7,157 nt of DNA, from the NCBI GenBank assembly GCA_030620125.1, contig JAUXFI010000107.1, positions 1 through 7,157 on the forward strand, in the 5' to 3' direction. Each line of letters starts with the position of its first letter. Within the stretch, counting starts at the first letter, position 1. The stretch is from Anaerolineae bacterium. GTDB lineage: Bacteria > Chloroflexota > Anaerolineae > B4-G1. The notes beneath the pieces are model-generated. The model saw only the letters and a list, made by a program, of their open reading frames with translations. It was not told the origin of the DNA and did no database searches. Made by a program: the position numbers and the translations under genes. Positions 1 through 5,882 of this stretch are shown one piece after another.

Positions 1-3000
1 GCCGGTGTAATCCCGTCCTAGCTTATAGGAGACTACCAATTCCAGTTCTTCTCGCGCCTCGTCGTAGAGATAAAGCCCTCCCTTGCCCACACCCAACAGC
101 CCGGCTGCCCGGTCACACAAGGTCCACAGCAAGTCGGGCAGATCGGTGGGCGCACCAATTTCGAGGGAGGTGTGGTACAGTGCCGTCATCTCTTCGGCCC
201 GCCGCTTCGTCTCCTCGTACAGGCGGGCGTTCTCGATGGCTATGGCTGCCTGCTGACCAAAGGTTAGCGCCAGTTTGGCCATCTCCGCAGTGTAGAGGCC
301 AGGCTCTCTCTTGTTGATGGTGATGAGACCAATAACCTCCCCCTTGCTCAGCAGCGGCACCCCCAGCCAGGAGCGCACCCACTCCGTGCCTCCCAAACTG
401 TGAAACCGCTCATCCTGTTGCGCATCAGTAAGGACAAGTGGTAGCCGGGTGCTCACTATTTCCTGGGAGAAAGCATCGTCCTGAAGGGCCACCGCGAGGC
501 CAAGGTGCGCTTCGGAGCTCTCAAAACCCCGCGCCGCCTGGATGCGCAACACTTCCCCTTCCCGCAGCCAGAGGGAAACCGCATCATAGGGAACGACGTC
601 TTCCAACCGCCCCAGGACCAACTGCAGCACCTCGTCGAGATCGAGGATGGAACCGATGGCCTGTCCAACCTCGGTCAGAGCCTCCCACTGACGGGCGCGC
701 TGTTGTGTCTCCTCAAAGAGACGGGCGTTCTGGATGGCTACGGCCGCCTGGTTGGCCAGGGCCTGGCAGAGTTGCATGTCCTCGTCTGTGTAGGCGCGGA
801 TCTCGTCGTGATAGTAGGCCATCGCACCGATGGGCCGCCCCCCGTGCCGCAGCGCGAGGAGGACGTAGGAGTGAAAGCCCTCACGGCGAGCCATCTCCCA
901 CAAGACCTTTGCTTCGGGATCCGACTGGGCATCGCGTACCCATAAGGGGGTCGGCGACTGCAGCAGCCGATAGCCGGGCACGCTCCGAAATTGCGCCAGC
1001 AGAAGGTCAGTATAGTCGGATGAAAGGCCACCGGCGTAGCCAAGGTCGAGAGTGTCGCGCTCCGCATCGTAGAGATAGATGGCCACTCGATCGGCGCCCA
1101 GGGCCTCCAATCCGGCCAGGGCGACGCCTGCCAGCGTCTCTTGCAGATCCAGAGAGGCAGCCATACGATGAGAGGCATCGGCCAGAGCCTGCACGTGGGC
1201 CAGTTGCCTGCGGGTCTCTTCGATCAGGCGAGAGTTCTCAATGGCGACGGTCATCTGGTCGGCCAGAGTAAGCAGGGTAGAAAGATGCATTTCGTCGAAG
1301 GCATTCAAGCGGTCGCTCTGCACGTCCAGCACACCGATGACCTTCTCCTTCAGCTTGATGGGGACAGCCAGTTCGGACCTGGTATCCGCCAACTCTTCCA
1401 CGAAATGATAGCGGGGTTCCTTGTGCACATCGTTGACCAACAGCGGCTCGCCGCTCTTGGCCACCCAGCCGGTGATCCCTTGTTCGCCGACTTTCAGGCG
1501 ATAGCCCTCAAAAGCTCGGCCTGTCTGGCCGGCGCTGGCCGTGAGGACGATCTCTTGCGTTTCTTCGTCCACCATCAGGATGCTGGCATAGTAGTAGCCG
1601 AAGACATCCACCAGCAAGTTGACCACTCGATGCAACAGCACATCAAAGTCGAGGATGGAGGCAATGTCCCTTCCTACCTCGCCGATAGCCCTCAGTTGAG
1701 CAACCCTGCGCTTTTCTGCCTCGAACAGGCGGGCATTCTCGACGGCCACGGCAATCTGGTTGGCGAAGGTGGTCAGCAGTGAAACTTGCCCGTGGAAAGC
1801 GCGGGGTCGGCGGCTGTGCACGAACATTACACCCAGCATCCTCCCCTTGGCCTGGATGGGCACGGCGGCGAAGGAACGGATGCCGGCCGCGACGATGTCC
1901 GAGTTGGCCTCCATCAACTCCCCATCAGGCCGCCGGAGCGGGGGACTCATCGCCCCCTCGTCGGAGATCACATCAACGATCACCGGCTGCCCGCTATCCA
2001 GCACGTGGCGGGCGACGCCGCTGCTGCGGATGCGCCGCACTATGGGAGACACACCCCGAAAGTCCTCAGCTCCGATCACCGGCTGTCCCTCTTCGTCCAG
2101 CAGCATCACGCTGGTATAGTCCGAGTTGACGACGGAGCCTGCCAACTCCACCACCTGCTCCAGCAACTCTTTCACATCCAGGGAGGAGCTGACAACCTGC
2201 GAGACGCGATTGAGGTTGGTCAGGCTCTGCAGGCGATGCTGGGCTTCCTCGTACAGCCGCGCGTTCCCGATGGCGACGGCAGCCTGGTTGGCGAAAGCCT
2301 CCAGCTCCTGCACCATTTCCAGCGTGGGGCGCTGCCGATTGACCGGATTGTCGGGTGAGATAAAGCCCAGAATACCCTCGCGTCCCTCGATGGATATCAG
2401 CAGCACATCGTCCGAGTGCCAGCCACCAGGCTCGAGATCCGGGGCCGGCGCGGTGACGATCAATTCGTCAGGATAATCAGCGATAGCGTCGCGATGCCGA
2501 TGGTCAATGTAGTAGGAATGGCTGATGCGGAACTCGTCGCGCAAGATGTCGAGTTCCCCAAAGGGCGACGGCGGGAGCGCCAGGGTGCTGGCGACCGTCT
2601 CTGCGTCGTAACCAGCCATCGCCACAGGGCGGCTCGTTTTGGTCTCATAGTCGCGCAACGAGAGGATCACCTGCTGCCACCCCAGATCTCTCACGACGGC
2701 CTGGCAGATGCGATTCAGCGTTTCCGACAGATCCAGGTTGAGGCGCAACTCGCGGCTCAGTTCGAGCATACGAGCGCGTCGTGCCACCTGCTGCCGCTCG
2801 CGCTCGTACAGGCGGGCATTTTCTATGGCCGTAGCTGCGTGTGCCGCGATAGCCGTCGCCAGGTCCACCTGCTCGGTCGTGTACCCCCGGCCCTTCTCGA
2901 CGTGATCCAGCGCCATCAGCCCGATAACTCGCCCCTTGCTGATCAGCGGGACGGTGAGCACGCTCTTGACGCCAAAGGGCTCAATCCAGTGGCTGGGCAA

Positions 3001-3423
3001 CGATGAAGCAAGAACATCCGGGATGAACAACGGACGTTGCTCGCGGATGACCTGTTGCGCCTCCGGCACCTGGCTCACCGGCATAGGATAGCGCGCATCC
3101 TTAAACAGCCGCCACATCTCCCGGTCTGTGTTGCCATCGCTGAATTGGGACATGGTGGGGACCAGCATCTCCCCGCTTTCCGCCAGCATCAGGATGGTGC
3201 AACGATGGGCTCTGCACGCCTGGGCCGTGCGCTGCGCCACCTGCTTGAGCACCTCGGTCAGGTCCAGCGTGGAACTCACGACGCTGGCAAGGTCGAGCAG
3301 GACGCGACTTTTCCACGCATGCTGCTGTCGAGAGGCACGCAGCCGCCGTCCATAGAGGTAGGCAGCGACCAACACCACCGCAGAGACGGCTACACTGACA
3401 AGAAACGGAGTCAGCCAATCCAC
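1..3423 (-). CDS. Membrane-anchored tandem-GAF sensor protein, C-terminus beyond the left edge
   Basis: An uninterrupted frame of 1141 codons from a GTG at 3423-3421 to the left edge; I checked every codon and found no stop. The start is supported by AGGAGG 7 nt upstream and by a one-base overlap with the kinase stop (TAGTG). Residues 3-24 form one hydrophobic helix followed by a basic patch (GRRLRASRQQ), predicting an N-terminal anchor with the rest in the cytoplasm and almost no external domain. Six GAF domains follow, roughly at residues 42-206, 222-391, 402-567, 575-734, 742-903 and 910-1069; a seventh begins near 1077 and is cut. Most show the GAF core (for example VPLISKGRVIGLMALD in domain 1, VPIKLKEKVIGVLDVQ in domain 4) and all six end in an I/V-x-N-A/S-R-L helix. 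Domain 2 is the most divergent. GAF domains bind small ligands or mediate dimer signalling; the ligand cannot be read here. The missing C-terminus probably carries the output module (histidine kinase, cyclase or phosphatase are possible), but none is visible. Confidence 0.93.
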   Translation of the reverse strand, partial: MDWLTPFLVSVAVSAVVLVAAYLYGRRLRASRQQHAWKSRVLLDLASVVSSTLDLTEVLKQVAQRTAQACRAHRCTILMLAESGEMLVPTMSQFSDGNTDREMWRLFKDARYPMPVSQVPEAQQVIREQRPLFIPDVLASSLPSHWIEPFGVKSVLTVPLISKGRVIGLMALDHVEKGRGYTTEQVDLATAIAAHAATAIENARLYERERQQVARRARMLELSRELRLNLDLSETLNRICQAVVRDLGWQQVILSLRDYETKTSRPVAMAGYDAETVASTLALPPSPFGELDILRDEFRISHSYYIDHRHRDAIADYPDELIVTAPAPDLEPGGWHSDDVLLISIEGREGILGFISPDNPVNRQRPTLEMVQELEAFANQAAVAIGNARLYEEAQHRLQSLTNLNRVSQVVSSSLDVKELLEQVVELAGSVVNSDYTSVMLLDEEGQPVIGAEDFRGVSPIVRRIRSSGVARHVLDSGQPVIVDVISDEGAMSPPLRRPDGELMEANSDIVAAGIRSFAAVPIQAKGRMLGVMFVHSRRPRAFHGQVSLLTTFANQIAVAVENARLFEAEKRRVAQLRAIGEVGRDIASILDFDVLLHRVVNLLVDVFGYYYASILMVDEETQEIVLTASAGQTGRAFEGYRLKVGEQGITGWVAKSGEPLLVNDVHKEPRYHFVEELADTRSELAVPIKLKEKVIGVLDVQSDRLNAFDEMHLSTLLTLADQMTVAIENSRLIEETRRQLAHVQALADASHRMAASLDLQETLAGVALAGLEALGADRVAIYLYDAERDTLDLGYAGGLSSDYTDLLLAQFRSVPGYRLLQSPTPLWVRDAQSDPEAKVLWEMARREGFHSYVLLALRHGGRPIGAMAYYHDEIRAYTDEDMQLCQALANQAAVAIQNARLFEETQQRARQWEALTEVGQAIGSILDLDEVLQLVLGRLEDVVPYDAVSLWLREGEVLRIQAARGFESSEAHLGLAVALQDDAFSQEIVSTRLPLVLTDAQQDERFHSLGGTEWVRSWLGVPLLSKGEVIGLITINKREPGLYTAEMAKLALTFGQQAAIAIENARLYEETKRRAEEMTALYHTSLEIGAPTDLPDLLWTLCDRAAGLLGVGKGGLYLYDEAREELELVVSYKLGRDYTG
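220..2826 (-). repeat. Six copies of the GAF-terminal signalling-helix motif (I/V-x-N-A/S-R-L)
   Basis: The end of each complete GAF domain repeats the same hexapeptide: IENARL (2809-2826), IGNARL (2254-2271), VENARL (1726-1743), IENSRL (1225-1242), IQNARL (718-735) and IENARL (220-237). The spacings are 185, 176, 167, 169 and 166 residues, so the last four units are nearly constant in length while the first two are longer. Five of the six are preceded by an N/D/G-Q or similar helix ending in A-I/V, and all are followed by charged E/R/Q-rich linkers. This marks the domain boundaries and indicates growth by duplication of a GAF-plus-linker unit. The nucleotide copies have diverged, so the duplications are not recent. 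Confidence 0.85.
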
Positions 3424-4298
3424 TACCGCGCCTCCTGCAGGTCAATTCCGGCTACGCGCGCCAACTGTCGCAGCCGCGCCAGCGTTTCTTCGAGCGCCAC
3501 CCCCAGGCCCACCTCCCGCCCCCCCGACCGCACACCAGCCAGCGCAGCTCCCACCCGCCCCATAGCCTCACTCGCTGCCAGGAATTCGTCCACCGCTCCC
3601 CGTCCAGGGGTCACGCAAGTTGTCTCCGCTATCGCTGCCGGTATCTTTGATGGGCCAGTGGATTCCATCTGGGGTAGAGGCTGCTGATGCACCCCAATGC
3701 CAAGTGCCGTTCGCACCTGGCCCTCGACGAAAGCCAGGGCGCTCGAATCCTGGACGTAATCCAGGCTATCGGTGTCAATGGGCAGCAACGGGGTCTGGGT
3801 ATAGACAGCAAAGTGTCGCTCGTAGGCCTGCTGTAGGCTTTCGATGTAAGGACGGTTCATCTCTCGCTCGTAGGCGCGATCACGGGTTGCGATACGCGCC
3901 ATCAGCACATCGGTATCAGCACGCAAATAGACGACGAGATCGGGCACAGCAGCACGGTCGGCCAGGACTTGATATAGTCGCTCGTACACCCCCAATTCGT
4001 CGCTTTCCAGATTCAAGCGGGCAAAGAGGCTGTCCTTGGAGAAGGTATAGTCAGCGATGAGAGGGCCACGCGCCAGAAGCGCCGCTGCCGCCTGTTGCTG
4101 CCGATAACGGCTCAACAGGAAAAACATCTGGGTCTGGAAGGCATAGTGGGCGCGATCAGCATAAAAGTCAGAGAGGAAAGGGTTCTCCTCAAAGACCTCC
4201 AACAGCAACCTGGCTCCGAAGCGGGGCTGCAACAGACGAGACAGCGTCGTCTTCCCTACCCCGATGGGTCCCTCAATGGCGAGGAAGAAAGGTCGCAT
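3423..4298 (-). CDS. Deoxynucleoside kinase with long C-terminal extension
   Basis: A 291-residue protein of the deoxynucleoside kinase family (dCK/dGK/dAK type), which phosphorylates deoxynucleosides to 5'-monophosphates with NTP in the cytoplasmic salvage pathway. Residues 10-18 are the P-loop (GPIGVGKTT). The E-x-x-E-E-N-P-F-L stretch at 34-42 holds the likely catalytic glutamate. Then come F-Q-T-Q (54-57) and the substrate-side motif DYTFSKDSLFA (83-93). Arginines at 135, 139, 141 and 145 form the lid (RIATRDRAYEREM), and a short aromatic region ends near 180. The catalytic core is complete by about residue 200, the usual total length for bacterial members. Residues ~201-291 are an extra segment: a Pro/Ser/Thr-containing linker, then an Ala/Gly/Leu-rich, probably helical stretch ending ETLARLRQLARVAGIDLQEAR-like. 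I recognise no domain there. The ATG at 4298 overlaps the mutase stop (TGATG); a TTG one codon earlier is an alternative. Substrate preference (dA, dG or dC) cannot be assigned. Confidence 0.9.
   Translation of the reverse strand: MRPFFLAIEGPIGVGKTTLSRLLQPRFGARLLLEVFEENPFLSDFYADRAHYAFQTQMFFLLSRYRQQQAAAALLARGPLIADYTFSKDSLFARLNLESDELGVYERLYQVLADRAAVPDLVVYLRADTDVLMARIATRDRAYEREMNRPYIESLQQAYERHFAVYTQTPLLPIDTDSLDYVQDSSALAFVEGQVRTALGIGVHQQPLPQMESTGPSKIPAAIAETTCVTPGRGAVDEFLAASEAMGRVGAALAGVRSGGREVGLGVALEETLARLRQLARVAGIDLQEAR
3431..3436 (-). promoter_or_regulatory. Ribosome binding site for the tandem-GAF gene
   Basis: Minus-strand AGGAGG, a perfect anti-16S match, lies 7 nt before the GTG at 3423. 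It sits within the last codons of the kinase gene. It decides the non-ATG start: the GTG is immediately followed by the codons of the hydrophobic anchor. Confidence 0.85.
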
Positions 4299-5734
4299 CA
4301 ACCAGAACCTCCACCCGCCACCTGTTCGCCGTAAGCCAACAGCACTTTGACCGCTGCTCGATCTCGCGCCTCAGCGTAGACGCGCAGCACCGGCTCGGTT
4401 CCGGAAGGACGAATGAGGAGCCAGGAGTCGTCGGCCAGCAAGTACTTGACGCCATCGAGTGTTTTCACCTCGACGACTTTTTGCCCACCCAGGGAGGCCG
4501 GCACGTTTTCAGTCAGCCGGGTGACCATTTCCGCCTTGGCGACGGGGCGGCGGAGTGGAATGTCGCGACGGATGTAGTGGGTCGGGCCAACGTCGGCCTG
4601 CAGGTCAGCCACCAGTTCGTGCAGAGGAGCGCCGGCCGCCGAGATGATCTCCAAGAGCAGCAGCCCCATCAACACGCCATCCCCTTCCGGGATGTGCCCC
4701 TTGATGCTTATCCCACCCGACTCCTCCCCGCCGATGAGCACGTCGCCGTTCAACATATAATCAGCAATGTGATTAAAGCCCACGGGCGTTTCCACCAGCG
4801 GCAGACCATAGCGCGCTGCCAGCCGGTCCACCATACGGGTGGTGGAGACGCTCTTGATGACCATCCCACCCCACCCGCGCTGCTCAACCAGATACCGGAG
4901 GGCCAATGCAAAGATGTGATGGGGGTCCACAAAATCCCCGTGAGCATCCATCGCGCCGATGCGGTCGGCGTCGCCATCGGTGGCCAGCCCCACGTCGGCG
5001 TGGTAAGATTGAATGGCCGCCCCCAAAGCACTCAGGTAGTGGGCCATAGGCTCCGGGTGAATGCCGCCAAAGCCGGGGTTCATCTCGCTCCGAATTTCGT
5101 GCACCCGACACCTGGTGCGGGCCAGCATATCGGCGATACACTTGCGACCCGAACCGTACATCGCATCGGTCACCACCCGCAGTTCACCATCCGAGATCAC
5201 ATCCAGGTCCACCATGCGGCTGAGATGCTCGTAGTAGGCCCAGGCAGGGTCAAAGCGCTGGATGAGTCCTGCATCCAGCGCCGCCTGATAGTCCATCACG
5301 TTGGGGCCGCGAGCCGCCTCCTGATTGCGCACCAGGTGGGCCTCGACTCGATCCGCCTGCTCCGGCAGGGCTGACCCGCCAAAGGCGGCCTTGAGTTTAA
5401 GGCCGTTGTAGCGCGGCGGGTTGTGGCTGGCAGTGATCATCACGCCGGCAGCCGCCTTCTTGTGGAGGACAGAGTAGGAAATGGCCGGGGTCGGGGCGTC
5501 AGCGCGGGTGAGGTGGGCGACGATGGAGTTGCCAGCCAGGACACGAGCCACTTCAGCCGCGTAACGGTCGGACAGAAAACGGGTGTCGAAACCGACGACG
5601 GCCTCGGGTTGCCCGTTGCCGGCCTCCTCCAACACATAGTCGGCGATGGCCTGGGCAACCAGCCGCAGGTTGGCAAAAGTGAAGGTATCAGAAATGACAG
5701 CCCGCCAGCCGTCGGTGCCGAACTTGATGGTCAT
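4298..5734 (-). CDS. Phosphoglucomutase/phosphomannomutase family alpha-D-phosphohexomutase
   Basis: A 478-residue, full-length member of the alpha-D-phosphohexomutase superfamily, which moves phosphate between C1 and C6 of hexoses (glucose and/or mannose phosphates) in the cytoplasm, linking glycolysis to glycogen, cell-wall and nucleotide-sugar synthesis. All four signature sites are present in order. The N-terminal substrate loop is FGTDGWR (5-11). The phosphoserine loop is TASHNP (101-106), with catalytic Ser103. The Mg2+ loop is DGDADR (253-258). The sugar-specificity loop is GEESGG (336-341) and the C-terminal phosphate-binding loop is RPSGTEP (442-448). The GEESGG form differs from the GEMSGH loop of classical bifunctional PMM/PGM enzymes and is more like PgcA-type phosphoglucomutases, so glucose phosphate is the likelier substrate; this is inference. 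The start is fixed by AGGAGA just upstream and by FGTDGWR following directly. It is the first gene of a three-gene operon under the promoter at 5851-5879, and its TGA overlaps the kinase ATG. Confidence 0.95.
   Translation of the reverse strand: MTIKFGTDGWRAVISDTFTFANLRLVAQAIADYVLEEAGNGQPEAVVGFDTRFLSDRYAAEVARVLAGNSIVAHLTRADAPTPAISYSVLHKKAAAGVMITASHNPPRYNGLKLKAAFGGSALPEQADRVEAHLVRNQEAARGPNVMDYQAALDAGLIQRFDPAWAYYEHLSRMVDLDVISDGELRVVTDAMYGSGRKCIADMLARTRCRVHEIRSEMNPGFGGIHPEPMAHYLSALGAAIQSYHADVGLATDGDADRIGAMDAHGDFVDPHHIFALALRYLVEQRGWGGMVIKSVSTTRMVDRLAARYGLPLVETPVGFNHIADYMLNGDVLIGGEESGGISIKGHIPEGDGVLMGLLLLEIISAAGAPLHELVADLQADVGPTHYIRRDIPLRRPVAKAEMVTRLTENVPASLGGQKVVEVKTLDGVKYLLADDSWLLIRPSGTEPVLRVYAEARDRAAVKVLLAYGEQVAGGGSG
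4308..4312 (-). promoter_or_regulatory. Ribosome binding site for the deoxynucleoside kinase
   Basis: Minus-strand GGAGG (within GGTGGAGG) lies 9 nt before the ATG at 4298 and 6 nt before an in-frame TTG at 4301. Both spacings are workable, so it does not by itself choose between the two starts. The ATG is preferred because it is the standard codon and makes the same one-base stop/start overlap seen at the next junction. Confidence 0.7.
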
Positions 5735-5740
5735 GGTGTG

Positions 5741-5746
5741 TCTCCT
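5741..5746 (-). promoter_or_regulatory. Ribosome binding site for the phosphohexomutase
   Basis: Minus-strand AGGAGA (in CGAGGAGACACACC) sits 6-7 nt before the ATG at 5734. It lies downstream of the leader inverted repeat, in an A/U-rich stretch that would be single-stranded if the 5777-5841 hairpin forms. Confidence 0.8.
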
Positions 5747-5776
5747 CGTATATCTATAGTGCGCAATTTGATCCCA

Positions 5777-5841
5777 GGTAGACTAGTACATTGGGAAACT
5801 GGTAAATAGAGAACAAGCGCCGACCAATCTACCAGTCTGCC
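5777..5841 (-). promoter_or_regulatory. Imperfect 18-nt inverted repeat in the operon leader, with a competing pairing
   Basis: In the transcript, GGCAGACUGGUAGAUUGG (5841-5824) faces CCAAUGUACUAGUCUACC (5794-5777) across a 29-nt loop. This gives 15 Watson-Crick pairs, one G-U pair and two mismatches. Inside the loop, TACCAGT (5804-5798) is a perfect complement of ACTGGTA (5836-5830), part of the first arm, so two mutually exclusive helices are possible. There is no U-run after either, so this does not look like an intrinsic terminator. It could be a leader RNA switch, an mRNA-stabilising hairpin, or at the DNA level a palindromic operator for a dimeric regulator. It belongs to no riboswitch class I can name. 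Confidence 0.55.
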
Positions 5842-5846
5842 TACAA

Positions 5847-5874
5847 CCCGATTATAGCCCGATAATCACCCGAT
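5847..5874 (-). repeat. Three CCCGAT direct repeats at 11-bp period across the promoter
   Basis: On the plus strand CCCGAT occurs at 5847-5852, 5858-5863 and 5869-5874, with start-to-start spacing of exactly 11 and 11 bp. The first shares two bases with the -10 hexamer, the second lies in the spacer, and the third shares one base with the -35 hexamer. One-helical-turn phasing places all copies on the same DNA face, as expected of an operator bound by a tandem-binding regulator. The regulator is unknown. Confidence 0.55.
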
Positions 5875-5879
5875 GTCAA
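5851..5879 (-). promoter_or_regulatory. Consensus sigma70-type promoter for the mutase-kinase-GAF operon
   Basis: On the minus strand TTGACA (5879-5874) and TATAAT (5856-5851) are both perfect consensus hexamers separated by the ideal 17 nt. Transcription would start near the G at 5844, giving a leader of about 110 nt before the mutase ATG. The -35 begins 3 nt after the glnA stop codon, so the promoter fills the start of the intergenic gap. No extended -10 TG and no A-tract upstream are seen. Confidence 0.88.
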
Positions 5880-5882
5880 CGC

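Noticed and set aside
220..2826. Regular ~500-nt repeats as a CRISPR or other DNA-level array
   Set aside because: The repeats are short, diverged at DNA level and in frame; they are conserved protein motifs at GAF domain ends.
3101..3445. Minus-strand 114-codon frame spanning the kinase/GAF junction
   Set aside because: It is out of frame with both the kinase and the GAF protein, which together explain the region completely with a proper start and ribosome binding site.
438..3687. Long plus-strand open frames opposite the GAF gene (438-1271, 505-945, 1141-1782, 1786-2358, 2416-3006, 3037-3687)
   Set aside because: Most lie in the same antisense register, codon-aligned with the minus-strand gene. 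They repeat V/I-L/P-D/N-G-x-G-x-L-V-G only because they are the complement of the GAF-ending helix motif. No Shine-Dalgarno or protein family is seen.
4299..4301. TTG as start of the kinase
   Set aside because: It would add a single residue and lengthen the overlap to 4 nt. The ATG one codon later is standard and gives the same one-base overlap as the next junction. It cannot be fully excluded.
4481..5374. 297-codon plus-strand frame opposite the mutase
   Set aside because: It is the reverse complement of a fully conserved enzyme gene with all four signature motifs; its own translation is unlike any family and rich in H/V/Q from complemented codons.
5783..5791. Two-codon leader frame ATG-TAC-TAG on the minus strand
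   Set aside because: It has no Shine-Dalgarno sequence and the ATG lies inside the second arm of the inverted repeat; most likely chance.
5777..5841. Leader inverted repeat as a Rho-independent terminator of glnA
   Set aside because: The stem is imperfect, not GC-rich, has a 29-nt loop and is not followed by a U-run; it also lies downstream of the strong promoter.
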